The notes below the pieces were generated by a model that was not told where the DNA came from, made no database searches, and was given only the letters and a program-made list of their open reading frames with translations. The translations under genes and the position numbers were made by a program. This document shows, one piece after another, positions 46,477 to 57,295 of a DNA stretch of 64,000 nucleotides. The DNA comes from Nigerium sp. GTDB taxonomy: Bacteria > Actinomycetota > Actinomycetes > Propionibacteriales > Propionibacteriaceae. Position 1 is the first letter of the stretch, and every line of letters starts with the position of its first letter. Location of the stretch: contig JADJTH010000011.1 in assembly GCA_016711325.1 (NCBI GenBank), positions 1-64,000 of the forward strand. Reading direction: 5' to 3'.

Positions 46477-47045
46477 CCGACCCGGATTCCTCCCCCGGGC
46501 CGCGCCGGGCGTTCGTCCCCGACCCGAGCCTGGACGGCTTGCCGTCGTCGATCGCTGAGCCGTTCGCGCCGCCCTCGGACGCCTGGCGCCGGGTCTCGCC
46601 CCGGCTGACGGCGATCAAGCGGATCAGCGCCTCCGCCTGGCTGCTACCACCCACGATCGCGGTCCCGATCGCGATCTGGTTCCTGATCGAACCGGTCAAG
46701 TGGGCCGCGCTCGGAGTCGCGGCCGTCGGAGCGATCGGGTGGCTGTGGCTGTGGTTCCGCGCGCCCCGGGTCGTTGCGGCGTACGGCTGGGCGCGACGCG
46801 ACAAAGACCTGTGCATCGTCTCCGGCCTGATGTTCAAGTCGCTGGCCATCGTTCCGTTCGGGAGGATGCAGACGATCAAGGTCACCGCCGGACCGCTGCT
46901 GCGCGCGTACGGCCTGGCGAACGTCGAGTTCATCACCGCGAGCGCCGCCGCCAATGCGGGTGTCCCCGGTCTGCCCGCCGACGAGGCCAAGGAACTGCGG
47001 GATCTGATCATCGAACTCGGCGACGCCGAAGGCTCCGGGCTGTGA
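46473..47045 (+). CDS. PH-domain membrane protein (YdbS-like)
   Basis: 190 residues. Two hydrophobic segments (about 50-68 and 72-90) precede a bacterial PH (DUF304-type) domain: AYGWARRDKDLCIVSGLMF, IVPFGRMQTIKV and PLLRAYGLANVEF. The ATG overlaps the upstream stop by 4 nt and the next gene overlaps its own stop, so the three are coupled. Such pairs (YdbS-YdbT) are membrane proteins of poorly known role, some linked to bacteriocin resistance. Confidence 0.85.
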   Translation: MTDPDSSPGPRRAFVPDPSLDGLPSSIAEPFAPPSDAWRRVSPRLTAIKRISASAWLLPPTIAVPIAIWFLIEPVKWAALGVAAVGAIGWLWLWFRAPRVVAAYGWARRDKDLCIVSGLMFKSLAIVPFGRMQTIKVTAGPLLRAYGLANVEFITASAAANAGVPGLPADEAKELRDLIIELGDAEGSGL

Positions 47046-48613
47046 GCGACGGCCCGGGCGGCACGCCACCGGCCGGCGACCCACCGACTGGCGGCCTGGT
47101 CGGCGCACCGTCGGCGCCGGCCATCGAGGAGCGGATGCATCCGTTCAGCCCGCTCGTGCGACTCTGGATCGGCGTGGTCGCGATCGTCTGGTTCGTCGTG
47201 AACTCGCTGCTGCAGGGCGACGCCTGGTGGGAAAACCTCGGCTCACCGATGGAGCTCCTCCAGCAGGCGCCGATCTGGGTCCTCGTCCCGGTCGGCGCGC
47301 TGCTGGTCGGCCTGGGCGCGGGCTACTGGGGCTGGTGGACGACGAAGTTCGTGATCGACGACCACGAGGTGCGCCGCGAGAACACCGGCGCCTTCCACGC
47401 CAGCCAGCGCATCGCGTTCAACCGCATCCAGTCCGTCGACGTCACCCAGCCCTTCGCCGCCCGCGTGCTCGGCCTGGCCCAGGTGACGATCGATGTCGGC
47501 GTGGGGCAGGGCATCACCTTGTCCTTCCTCACCCGCAAGCGGGCCACCGAGGTGCGCGACTACGTCATGGCGCGCGCCCACGGGCGCACCATCACGACGG
47601 CGGATACCGCGCGGCGGGCGTCCGCCTGGGACGACACCGCCGAGGGCGACCGCAACCTGATCCGGCTCACCCCCGCCGAGATCACGCTCGGCGCGCTCCT
47701 GTCGCTCCAGCTCGCCGCCCTGTTCACCGCTGCCGGCGTGGCCGCTCTCGGCACGTTCGTGTTCGACTGGCCGGTCGTCGCGATGGGCGGCGGATTCATC
47801 GGGCTCGGCCTGGCGCTCGTCGGCTACCTGTCCAGCCAGCTGATCGGTCAGTTCAACTACACGCTCGCCGTCACGCCGGCCGGCCTCCGGATCACGCGCG
47901 GCCTGGCCACCCTGCGTTCCCAGACCATCCCCGTCCACCGGGTGCAGTCCCTGGTAGTCGAGCAGCCGCTGCTGTGGCGCTGGATCGGACGGGGACGGTT
48001 GCAGATCAGCATCCTCGGCCTCGGCGACCTCTCCTCGGGCGACCAGCCGACCGCCATGACGCTCTACCTGCCCATCGGCACGCCGCAGCAGATCCAGGTG
48101 GCGCTCGCCGCCTTGTGGCCCGGCCTGCGCCTCGACCGGCTTTCGTTCACCCGGACGCCGAGGCGCGCCCGCTGGCTCGACCCGTTCCAGTGGGCCTGGC
48201 AGGGCTACGCGCTCGACGATCGGGTGTTCGTGACCCGCTCGGGGTGGCTGACGCGCCGGCAGTCGATCGTCCCGCATCCGCGGGTGCAGTCGGTCACGCT
48301 CAAGCAGGGCCCACTCGAGCGCAAGCTGGGCCTGGCCAGCATGGGCGTCCTGACCGCCGCCATGTTCGACACGCCGGGCATCGCCCATCTGGACGCCGAC
48401 CACGCTCGACGGCTGGCCTTCGGCCAGCTCGACCGGTCGCGGACGGGTCGTTACGACGAACTGCTGCACCCGCCGGGCCGCGCCCAGGAGACCGCTGTGT
48501 GGACGTACGGGTTCGCGTCCGCCCCCGCGCCCGGTGACGTCTGGACGCCGCCGCTCACGTCGGCCGCGCCGCCCCCCTGGCCGGCCTACGGCCAGCCGTA
48601 TCCGCCAGGATAG
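47042..48613 (+). CDS. PH-domain membrane protein (YdbT-like)
   Basis: 523 residues with several membrane helices and three repeated PH segments, recognisable as HASQRIAFNRIQSVDVTQPF, SQTIPVHRVQSLVVEQPLLW and RRQSIVPHPRVQSVTLKQGP, each followed by a hydrophobic strand. GTG 47042 overlaps the upstream stop (GTGA). The C-terminus is Pro-rich. It forms a complex-like pair with the smaller PH protein; function unproven. Confidence 0.88.
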   Translation: MSDGPGGTPPAGDPPTGGLVGAPSAPAIEERMHPFSPLVRLWIGVVAIVWFVVNSLLQGDAWWENLGSPMELLQQAPIWVLVPVGALLVGLGAGYWGWWTTKFVIDDHEVRRENTGAFHASQRIAFNRIQSVDVTQPFAARVLGLAQVTIDVGVGQGITLSFLTRKRATEVRDYVMARAHGRTITTADTARRASAWDDTAEGDRNLIRLTPAEITLGALLSLQLAALFTAAGVAALGTFVFDWPVVAMGGGFIGLGLALVGYLSSQLIGQFNYTLAVTPAGLRITRGLATLRSQTIPVHRVQSLVVEQPLLWRWIGRGRLQISILGLGDLSSGDQPTAMTLYLPIGTPQQIQVALAALWPGLRLDRLSFTRTPRRARWLDPFQWAWQGYALDDRVFVTRSGWLTRRQSIVPHPRVQSVTLKQGPLERKLGLASMGVLTAAMFDTPGIAHLDADHARRLAFGQLDRSRTGRYDELLHPPGRAQETAVWTYGFASAPAPGDVWTPPLTSAAPPPWPAYGQPYPPG

Positions 48614-48619
48614 GGACGC

Positions 48620-50254
<1,635 letters not shown>

Positions 50255-50339
50255 GGGGAGAGCTTTCCACACCCCGGACGCCGCGACGCACGGCCCATCA
50301 GAGCCGGACGGTTCGTGCGAATCCTTCGCCGCCGCGCCT

Positions 50340-50996
50340 TCAGCCGGTGGCCAGCGCGCGGGGCACGGCGTCCGGGTCGCCCTCCGTCGACGGCGTCGGC
50401 CGCGTGACGAGGTCGGCGACCATCTTGAGGTTCGCGCCCAGCTCCCGCCGCGCGAACTCGTTCCAGCGGCCCGACGTGCGCTTGACCGAGACGTCGCCGA
50501 CGCCCACGGCGTCCACGCCGACCGCGCGACACGTGGCGACGGCGCGGTGCAGGTGGTAGCGCTGGCTGACCAGCAGCGCCTCGCTGACGCCGAAGACCTC
50601 GCGGGCCCGCACGCAGGTGGCGTAGGTGTCGAAGCCGTACTCGTCCTCGACGATCCGGGACGCCGGCACCCCTTGGGCCACCAGGTAGCGCTTCATGTTC
50701 GTCGTCTCGTGGTGGTGCTCGGCGGAGTTGTCGCCCGAGACGATCAGCACCCGCGCCTGGCCGCCGCGGTACAGCCGCGCACCCAGGTCGAGGCGCGCCT
50801 TCAGGTAGGGCGACGGCCGGCCCGACGGGTACATCTCGGCGCCGAAGACGATCGCGACGTCCTTGGCGGGCGCCTGAGACGCCGCCAGCACCCGGTCACG
50901 CGCCTGCCAGCGGGTCCACAGCGCAGGGCCACCGATCACGAGCGCGGCAAGGCAGGCCACCCCGGCGAACAGCGCGAGAAGACGACGAACGGTCAC
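50340..50996 (-). CDS. SanA/YdcF (DUF218) family membrane-anchored protein
   Basis: 218 residues. One N-terminal helix (about 5-27), then DUF218: VAIVFGAEMYPSGRPSPYLK, VLIVSGDNSAEHHHETTNMK, EDEYGFDTYATCVRA and LVSQRYHLHRAVATCRAVG. SanA-like proteins act in the envelope barrier. GTG 50996 is 6 nt after a -10 TATGCT (51003-51008): leaderless. The palindromic repeat copy 3 lies just upstream. Confidence 0.88.
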   Translation of the reverse strand: MTVRRLLALFAGVACLAALVIGGPALWTRWQARDRVLAASQAPAKDVAIVFGAEMYPSGRPSPYLKARLDLGARLYRGGQARVLIVSGDNSAEHHHETTNMKRYLVAQGVPASRIVEDEYGFDTYATCVRAREVFGVSEALLVSQRYHLHRAVATCRAVGVDAVGVGDVSVKRTSGRWNEFARRELGANLKMVADLVTRPTPSTEGDPDAVPRALATG

Positions 50997-51026
50997 CGGA
51001 CGAGCATAGGCGCCGCGCCGAATCGC

Positions 51027-51093
51027 GCTTGCGCACGAAAAGAACTCTCGCCTAAGGAAATTCCGTAGGCGAGAGTTCTTTTCGTAGGCGAGA
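51027..51093. repeat. modular palindromic repeat, copy 3
   Basis: Inverted halves around 51060; the 25-bp arms (51035-51059 and 51061-51085) differ at one base. Right half GTAGGCGAGA-GTTCTTTTC-GTAGGCGAGA; left half (minus strand) ends with a GTGCGC box. Lies 9 nt past the pgi stop, in the pgi direction. Confidence 0.88.
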
Positions 51094-51102
51094 ACCCGCA
51101 GG

Positions 51103-52767
51103 CTACGCGCGGTTCGCGCGGTAGTACTCGATCAGGGCCCTGGTCGACGGATCCTGGGCGGCGAGCGCCTCGTCGTCTCCGGAGATCGCCGGTGCGATCT
51201 GGTTGGCGAGCACCTTGCCCAGCTCGACGCCCCACTGGTCGAAGGAATTGATGCCCCACACCACGCCCTGGGTGAAGGTGATGTGCTCGTACAGGGCGAT
51301 CAGCTGGCCGACGACGGCCGGCGTGAGCGACGGCGCCAGGATCGACGTCGTCGGACGGTCGCCGTGGAACACCTTGGCGCTCACCAATTCGTCGGGGACG
51401 CCGTCGGCGCGCACCTCCTCGGCGGTCTTGCCGAACGCGAGCGCCTTGGTCTGCGCGAAGAAGTTCGCCAGGAACAGCTCGTGGACGTCCTGGTCGCCGT
51501 CCTTGATCGGGCGGTGCGGTGTCGCGACCGCGATGAAGTCAGCCGGAATGAGCTGCGTTCCCTGGTGGATGAGCTGGTAGAACGCGTGCTGGCCGTTGGT
51601 GCCCGGCTCACCCCAGAAGACCTCGCCCGTCTCGGTGGAGACGGCCGAGCCGTCCGCCCGGACGCCCTTGCCGTTCGACTCCATCGTGAGCTGCTGCAGG
51701 TAGGCGGCGAAGCGGTGCAGGTACTGCGCGTACGGCAGCACCGCGTGGCTGCCCGCCTTGAAGAAGTTCACGTACCAGATGTTGAGCAGGCCCATGAGCG
51801 CCGGCACGTTCTCGCGCCACGGCGCCGTGGCGAAGTGCTCGTCCATCGTGTGGAAGCCCGCGAGGAAGTCGGCGAAGTTGTCGGGACCGATCGCGACGGC
51901 CACCGCCGTGCCGACGGCCGAATCGACCGAGTAGCGGCCGCCCACCCAGTCCCAGAAGCCGAACGCGTTCGCGGGGTCGATGCCGAACTCGGCGACCTTG
52001 TCGAGCGCGGTGGAGACGGCCACGAAGTGCTGGGCGATCGCGTCGGCCTTCGAGGCGTCCGAACCGTCGATCGCACCCTGCCCGGCGAGCGCGTCCAGCA
52101 GCCAGGTGCGCGCCATCCGCGCGTTGGTGAGGGTCTCGAGGGTCGTGAACGTCTTGGACGCCACGATGAACAGCGTCGTCTCGGGATCGAGGTCGACCGT
52201 CTTCTCGTACACGTCACTCGGGTCGATGTTGGAGACGAAGCGGCAGTCCAGGCCGGCCTGCTTGTACGGCTTGAGCGCCTCGTAGACCATGACCGGACCG
52301 AGGTCCGAGCCGCCGATACCGATGTTGACCACGGTGGCGATCGGCTTGCCGGTGACCCCCCTCCACTCACCCGAGCGCACCTTGTTCGCAAACGCGTAGA
52401 CGGCGTCCAGGGTGGCGTGCACGTCGGCGACCACGTCTTGGCCGTCCACGACCAAGCTGTCGGTGCGCGGACGCCGCAGCGCCGTATGCAGGACCGCGCG
52501 GTCTTCGGTGTTGTTGAGGTGGACGCCCGCGAACATCGCGTCGCGCTTGGCGGCGAGATCGACCGCGTCGGCGAGATCGATCAGCGCATCCAGCACGGGG
52601 ACGGTGATCAGGTTCTTCGACAGATCGACATGCAGGTCGCCCGCCGTCCGGCTGTACCCCTTCGCCCGCTGGGGATCGCTGGCGAACCAGCCGCGCAGAT
52701 CGGGCGCGAAGGTCTCGCGCAGTTCGGTGAGCCGCTTCCAGGCTTCGGTGGTGGTGACGTCACTCAT
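51103..52767 (-). CDS. pgi: glucose-6-phosphate isomerase
   Basis: 554 residues. Both PGI signatures are present: IGIGGSDLGPVMVYEALKPY region, FIVASKTFTTLETLTNA, and the late motif GVVWGINSFDQWGVELGK; the catalytic Glu-His region is NQHAFYQLIHQGTQ. It interconverts glucose-6-phosphate and fructose-6-phosphate. ATG 52767 is 7 nt after a -10 TAGGCT (52775-52780), suggesting a leaderless mRNA. Its end is followed by palindromic repeat copy 3. Confidence 0.96.
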   Translation of the reverse strand: MSDVTTTEAWKRLTELRETFAPDLRGWFASDPQRAKGYSRTAGDLHVDLSKNLITVPVLDALIDLADAVDLAAKRDAMFAGVHLNNTEDRAVLHTALRRPRTDSLVVDGQDVVADVHATLDAVYAFANKVRSGEWRGVTGKPIATVVNIGIGGSDLGPVMVYEALKPYKQAGLDCRFVSNIDPSDVYEKTVDLDPETTLFIVASKTFTTLETLTNARMARTWLLDALAGQGAIDGSDASKADAIAQHFVAVSTALDKVAEFGIDPANAFGFWDWVGGRYSVDSAVGTAVAVAIGPDNFADFLAGFHTMDEHFATAPWRENVPALMGLLNIWYVNFFKAGSHAVLPYAQYLHRFAAYLQQLTMESNGKGVRADGSAVSTETGEVFWGEPGTNGQHAFYQLIHQGTQLIPADFIAVATPHRPIKDGDQDVHELFLANFFAQTKALAFGKTAEEVRADGVPDELVSAKVFHGDRPTTSILAPSLTPAVVGQLIALYEHITFTQGVVWGINSFDQWGVELGKVLANQIAPAISGDDEALAAQDPSTRALIEYYRANRA

Positions 52768-52818
52768 GCGCGCCAGCCTAATGGCGTCCGCACCCGGCCG
52801 TGACGTCAACGTGAGCGA

Positions 52819-52849
52819 GGGCCCGCACCGCGAGATGCGGTGCAGGCCC
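52819..52849 (-). terminator. terminator hairpin after the SH3/peptidase-like gene
   Basis: GGGCC-C-GCACCGC, loop GAGAT, GCGGTGC-A-GGCCC: a 12-bp stem with one mismatch, 15 nt past the stop. Confidence 0.65.
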
Positions 52850-52863
52850 AAGCGAGGATCGGG

Positions 52864-53862
52864 TCAGAGCTTGACCGACACGTGCACGTGGTCGTAGTGG
52901 TTCGCCGTGATCGAGCCACGGTTCTCCATGGGGCGCCAAATGGGCTTGTACGGCGTCCAGATCTTCTGCTCGAAGATGACGTGGTCGATGCCGAACTCGG
53001 CGGCGTTCGCGGTCACGAAGTTCGCGATCGCCCAACCCTTGGCGGAATCGGTTCCGGGGGTCAGCATGAAGTCGATCGCCCCGCCGAACTGGTGGTTGGA
53101 CAGGGAGCTGGCGCGGTAGCCACCGATGCTCTTGAACGACCAGCGGGCGGTGACGGCGTTGTAGACGACCATCGCCTTGGGCTTGAGCCCCAGGACGGTC
53201 GGGCCGGAGTAGCTGGTGGAGCCGGTGTACTTCTCGCCGCCCCCGCCGCCGGCGGCGCTGGCCGAGGGCTCGCTCGACGGCTTCTCGTTGCCGAGCTTGG
53301 AGTTGAGGACGTAGCCGATCTTGCCGTCGTAGGCGACCTGGCGGTAGCCGTCGGTGACCTTGTCGGTGACGGAGACCTCGTCGCCCGCCTTGAGGCGGCC
53401 GAGCTGGGTGGCATCCTCGGACGCCCGGGCGCGGACGACCAGCCCGGACTGGGCGAACTTCTCACCGGCAGCGGCACCGAAGGCGGACGCCCACTCGCCG
53501 CCGACGTAGGCCTCGGCGCCCTCTTGCTCGGCCCCTGCCCCAGCCTCGGACTCGTCGGTCTCAGCGGCATCGTCAGCGGCCTGCCGATCGGCGAGGGTAC
53601 GCACGGTGTCGCGACTCGTCGTGTCGTCGGCGCGGGCCGGAGCCGGGACGGCGGAGGTCGGCTGGGACGAGGACGTCAGGTTCACCGCGAAGGCGCCTGC
53701 CGTGGCCAGCAGCGCCACCGAGACGGCCGTGGGCGCCACACGCGAGGTCAGGAGCTGAGCGCGCGACCGGGCGGCGCGGCGGGGGACGGCCCGGAAAGCG
53801 TCTGCCCGGGTTTCGGAGAGCGGGCTCTCGGGAACGCTGGCAGTGCGGCGCGGTTCGTACAT
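52864..53862 (-). CDS. secreted or anchored SH3b protein with D,D-carboxypeptidase-like (ARB_07466-type) C-terminal domain
   Basis: 332 residues. A basic start and hydrophobic helix (about 42-62) look like a signal anchor. An acidic linker precedes an SH3b domain (about 138-190: GLVVRARASEDATQLGRLKAG) and a C-terminal domain with HQFGGAIDF and HYDHVHVSV, the His/Asp/His pattern of zinc M15-type folds. It probably binds or trims the cell wall. A classical promoter with a palindrome in its spacer lies upstream (53902-53929). Confidence 0.78.
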   Translation of the reverse strand: MYEPRRTASVPESPLSETRADAFRAVPRRAARSRAQLLTSRVAPTAVSVALLATAGAFAVNLTSSSQPTSAVPAPARADDTTSRDTVRTLADRQAADDAAETDESEAGAGAEQEGAEAYVGGEWASAFGAAAGEKFAQSGLVVRARASEDATQLGRLKAGDEVSVTDKVTDGYRQVAYDGKIGYVLNSKLGNEKPSSEPSASAAGGGGGEKYTGSTSYSGPTVLGLKPKAMVVYNAVTARWSFKSIGGYRASSLSNHQFGGAIDFMLTPGTDSAKGWAIANFVTANAAEFGIDHVIFEQKIWTPYKPIWRPMENRGSITANHYDHVHVSVKL

Positions 53863-53901
53863 CGTGTCTCCGTAGCGGTATGCAGGCTGAGGACAACAAC
53901 T

Positions 53902-53929
53902 AAAGTAGCTGAGATTTTCTCAGGGTCAA
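53902..53929 (-). promoter_or_regulatory. promoter with palindromic operator inside the -35/-10 spacer
   Basis: On the minus strand: -35 TTGACC (53924-53929), 16-nt spacer, -10 TACTTT (53902-53907). The spacer holds the perfect palindrome CTGAGA-AAA-TCTCAG (53909-53923). This placement would let a bound repressor block RNA polymerase directly. The stretch is markedly AT-rich. Confidence 0.7.
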
Positions 53930-53939
53930 AACCGGGATC

Positions 53940-54563
53940 TCAGCATCCGTTCTCAGACAGCACGCTGCGGAAGCTGAGAGCCCGGTCCGCAACCTGATCG
54001 AGAGCGTTTCCGCCGACCGTACGGAGCACGACCTCGGAGACGAGGACCGCCCGTGCGCCGGCCCCCAGCCACATCGCGCACTGGTAGTGCTCCAGCCGTC
54101 CAGACGCGAGCAGGGCGACATTCGAGAAGAGCGCCGGCAGGGTGCGCGCGTAGGTCGTGCCGAGCGCGTCCGCGGGCGCCACCATCACCGCGGCGGCGCC
54201 GGCGCCGGCGCGGGCCACCGCGGCGATCTCGGTGGGCGTGAGCCCACCCTGCACGAGCGGGACGTCCCCGGCCGCCTCGGCCAAGGACGGGCAGGCGATC
54301 GGCGCCAGCAGGAAGTGGGCGCCCGCGTCGACCGCCCGCCGGACGTCGGCGGCGTCCGTCAGGCCGGTCACGCCCACGCGGGCGCGCCGTCCGAACAGGG
54401 CGACCACCCCGGGCAGACAGGCGATGAGGGCGGGCGGGAGCGCCCAGGCCGACAGGCCCTCCTGGACCAGCAACTCCGCGACCGCCACCCAGTCCTCGAC
54501 GCCCGCGGCCGGCACTTCGATGACGACCTTCCGGGCGCCGAGGGCCGCGTCCAGTGCGCTCAT
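53940..54563 (-). CDS. KDPG-aldolase-like TIM-barrel protein lacking the Schiff-base Lys
   Basis: 207 residues. The layout follows Eda/KDPG aldolases: an early strand with KVVIEVPAAG, the GVTGLTDAADVRRAVDAGAHF segment, LVQGGLTPTEIAAVARAG and a late glycine-rich region. The strand that carries the catalytic Lys in true aldolases (KxFPA) reads VMVAPADAL here, so the enzyme chemistry is doubtful. It follows dcd by 16 nt, probably in one transcript. May be a divergent or non-catalytic relative. Confidence 0.6.
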   Translation of the reverse strand: MSALDAALGARKVVIEVPAAGVEDWVAVAELLVQEGLSAWALPPALIACLPGVVALFGRRARVGVTGLTDAADVRRAVDAGAHFLLAPIACPSLAEAAGDVPLVQGGLTPTEIAAVARAGAGAAAVMVAPADALGTTYARTLPALFSNVALLASGRLEHYQCAMWLGAGARAVLVSEVVLRTVGGNALDQVADRALSFRSVLSENGC

Positions 54564-54579
54564 CGCGTCCGCCGTCGGC

Positions 54580-55158
54580 TCACGCCAGCGGCGTGCGGGA
54601 GAAGTTCTCGAAGCTGCGCGACGCCGTCGGGCCGCGCTGGCCCTGGTAGTGCGATCCGCGTCCGCGCGAACCGTAGGGCTGCGACGAGGGCGAGCTCAGC
54701 TGAAAGAAGCACAGCTGGCCGATCTTCATGCCGGGCCACAGCTTGATCGGCAGGGTCGCGACGTTGGACAGCTCGAGCGTCACGTGGCCGGTGAAACCCG
54801 GATCGACGAAACCGGCGGTCGCGTGCGTGAGCAGGCCGAGGCGTCCGAGGCTCGATTTGCCCTCGACACGGGCGGCGATGTCGTCGGGGAGCGTGAGTCC
54901 CTCGAGGGTCGACGCGAGCACGAACTCGCCCGGGTGCAGGATGAACGGGTCTCCGGGGTCCACCTCGATGAGGCGGGTCAACTCGGGCTGCGGCTGCGAG
55001 GGGTCGATCGAGGGGTACTTGTGGTTGTCGAACAGCCGGAAGAAGCGGTCGAGGCGCACGTCGATGCTGGAGGGCTGCATCATCGCGGCGTCGTACGGGT
55101 CGATGCGGACGCGTCCGGCGTCGAGCTGCGCGGTGATGTCGCGGTCAGACAAAAGCAC
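54580..55158 (-). CDS. dcd: bifunctional dCTP deaminase/dUTP diphosphatase
   Basis: 192 residues. Motifs MQPSSIDVRLDRFFRLF, EGKSSLGRLGL and HATAGFVDPGFTGHVTLEL identify the Dcd family; the actinobacterial and archaeal form does both deamination and dUTP hydrolysis, giving dUMP. GTG 55158 has a -10 TAGGGT (55165-55170) 6 nt upstream: leaderless. The KDPG-aldolase-like gene follows. Confidence 0.93.
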   Translation of the reverse strand: MLLSDRDITAQLDAGRVRIDPYDAAMMQPSSIDVRLDRFFRLFDNHKYPSIDPSQPQPELTRLIEVDPGDPFILHPGEFVLASTLEGLTLPDDIAARVEGKSSLGRLGLLTHATAGFVDPGFTGHVTLELSNVATLPIKLWPGMKIGQLCFFQLSSPSSQPYGSRGRGSHYQGQRGPTASRSFENFSRTPLA

Positions 55159-55319
55159 GTGGGCACCCTAGCGCGTGGCGAGACGCGGTGCTGGCGCCCG
55201 CGTCCGGGAAACGCCGGGGTGCCGACGCTCACCGACACGATGGCAGCAGATGACGCCTGCGTGCACCCAGGGGGATACTGAGCTGTCGTCCTGACGCCGC
55301 GATCGAAGGGGGGTGCACC

Positions 55320-56384
55320 GTGCACGCCGAAGAAGAGGCCACCATCGTCAAGTTGCGCTCCGCGCCCGCGCCCGACGATCCGGCCAAGCCACGCTGGCCG
55401 TGGCAGTTGACCGCGTCCTCGTGGCGCTACGTGCTGCGCCGCAGCTGGTCGGAGTTCTGGTACCACCACATTCTCGATCACGCGGGCAACCTCGCCTACA
55501 TGTCGATGCAGTCGCTGTTCCCGGCGCTGCTGGCCATCATCACCGTGCTGACGATGATCGGCCAGGGCCCCGCGGCCGTCCAGTGGATGATGGAACTGCT
55601 CGAGACGGTCGCCCCCGCGCCGATCGTGGACCTGATGCGCGAGCCGCTGCACAACCTCGTCCACCTGCGCGACCTCGAACTGGTGCTCAGCATCGCCGTG
55701 GCCGGCGCCTTGTGGGGTGCCTCCGGCTACATCGGGGCGTTCGGCCGCTCGAGCAACCACATCTATCAGGTGGTCGAGGGGCGACCGGTCTGGCAGGTCA
55801 TCCCCTACTATCTGCTGCTCACGGTCGCGCTGGTGATGTTCGGCGTCCTGATCATGCTGAGCGTGCTGCTCTCGGCGGGCGTGTGGGACATGCTGCTGGC
55901 GCTCGTCGAGATCGACGACGCCTGGCTGCAAGAGTTGCGCCAGGCCCGCTGGCCGGTGCTCGCGGTCACCACCTTCCTGCTGATCCTCGTTCTCTACCGC
56001 GCGACGCCGAACGTCCAACAGCCGAGGCTGCGCTGGTCGCTGCCCGGCGCACTACTCGCCATGGTGCTGCTCGTGCTGGCGATCTGGGGACTGTCCGCCT
56101 GGGTGAAGGCCTTCGGCAAGCTGCCCGCGATGTACGGCGTGGTCGGGTCGGTGATCATCCTGCTGCTCGGCATGTGGATCATGAACATCGTGCTGCTCAT
56201 CGGCGTTCTGCTGAACGCCGAGATCGAACGGGCCCGGCTGCTGCAGGCGGGCTTCGCGGCCGAGCTCGAGTTGCTCGTCCGCCCCCGCAGCACCCGAATG
56301 ATCTATGCGCGCGACACCGAGGAAGGCATGCTCGCCCGCTGGGGCGCGGCGCTGCGCGCCGAGCACGCTTGCGACGACGAATGA
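55320..56384 (+). CDS. YihY/BrkB family membrane protein
   Basis: 354 residues with six hydrophobic segments between about 60 and 310. The family core is seen in HAGNLAYMSMQSLFPALLAI, the short GASGYIGAFGRSSNHIYQV region and YGVVGSVIILLLGMWIMN. Once called RNase BN, the family is now treated as membrane proteins of uncertain role. GTG 55320 follows GAAGGGGGG. Confidence 0.88.
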   Translation: MHAEEEATIVKLRSAPAPDDPAKPRWPWQLTASSWRYVLRRSWSEFWYHHILDHAGNLAYMSMQSLFPALLAIITVLTMIGQGPAAVQWMMELLETVAPAPIVDLMREPLHNLVHLRDLELVLSIAVAGALWGASGYIGAFGRSSNHIYQVVEGRPVWQVIPYYLLLTVALVMFGVLIMLSVLLSAGVWDMLLALVEIDDAWLQELRQARWPVLAVTTFLLILVLYRATPNVQQPRLRWSLPGALLAMVLLVLAIWGLSAWVKAFGKLPAMYGVVGSVIILLLGMWIMNIVLLIGVLLNAEIERARLLQAGFAAELELLVRPRSTRMIYARDTEEGMLARWGAALRAEHACDDE

Positions 56385-56424
56385 TCGACCTCCAAGGACA
56401 AGGACGCCAGGAGGCTGGCGACCA

Positions 56425-57270
56425 TCAGGAGCCCGACCCGGCATGGAGCCGAGCGAGGTGCAGTCGCAGGTAGCTGAACTCCGCCTTGGTCAGCGGCCCG
56501 GTATCCTGCTCGAGCACGTTTCGGACCAGCGAGGCGGTCGCCTCCACCTCCGCGGCATAGTCGGCCGAGATCAGCACGGGCCCCTCGTAGCGGTGTTGCC
56601 GGTCACCCGCCGCGCGCGCATGCAAATACCGCAGGTGGGTGACGAACCTCGCCGTCGCCATCGGGTCGGCAACGGCGTCCGGACCCAACCCCGTCCTCAC
56701 GGCCGACAACACGCCCTGCACGATGCGCGTCATGGCCACCGCCCCCGTGAGATCGCGGCGCGCAAACTGGGCGTTCACGAAGTGGAGTGCGAAGGCCGTC
56801 GCTTCATCGCGATCAAGCGTGACGCCCAGGTCTTCCTTCACAAACGCGACCGTCGTGCGGCCCAGCTGCGCCTCGGACGGGTAGAGGTGCTGCACTTCCC
56901 AAGCGAGAGGAAAGTCGATCGTGACGCCGTCGCGCGCGCGCCGGACCGCGAAGTTCAAGTGGTCGGCGATCGACAACAGCAGGGCCTGGCTGGTCCTGAT
57001 CCCAACCAGGCTCGCCGCGTGGTCGACGGCGCGACGCGCCACCCGGAAGACCTCCAGCGGGATCTGCGAGACGAACTCGCTCAACTCCTGGAAATCCTCC
57101 GAACCCGAGGGCGTGAACAACTCGGAAGCGCTGTCGAGATCGACCGCGTCGCCCAGCCTGCGCCGATAACCGATACCCCTGCCCAGCAGGATGACGCGCG
57201 CGCCGTCGAGATCGATCATGACGGCGTTGTTGTTCAGCACCCTGATCAGGGTGCCCTCGTGGCGACCCAT
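56425..57270 (-). CDS. BglG/LicT-family transcriptional antiterminator
   Basis: 281 residues: an RNA-binding CAT domain (1-58, VLNNNAVMIDLDGARVILLG), PRD1 (about 70-175, with IADHLNFAV and FPLAWEVQHLYPSE) and PRD2 (about 180-281, with FALHFVNAQF and RYLHARA). It binds a RAT RNA hairpin to prevent early termination when the PTS signals that sugar is present. A matching RAT sequence is found at 62060-62090 at the head of the PTS gene. It is the last gene of the operon, 25 nt after the glucosidase. Confidence 0.92.
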   Translation of the reverse strand: MGRHEGTLIRVLNNNAVMIDLDGARVILLGRGIGYRRRLGDAVDLDSASELFTPSGSEDFQELSEFVSQIPLEVFRVARRAVDHAASLVGIRTSQALLLSIADHLNFAVRRARDGVTIDFPLAWEVQHLYPSEAQLGRTTVAFVKEDLGVTLDRDEATAFALHFVNAQFARRDLTGAVAMTRIVQGVLSAVRTGLGPDAVADPMATARFVTHLRYLHARAAGDRQHRYEGPVLISADYAAEVEATASLVRNVLEQDTGPLTKAEFSYLRLHLARLHAGSGS

Positions 57271-57295
57271 CGCATGCGCTCCTCTCTCCGTCAGA

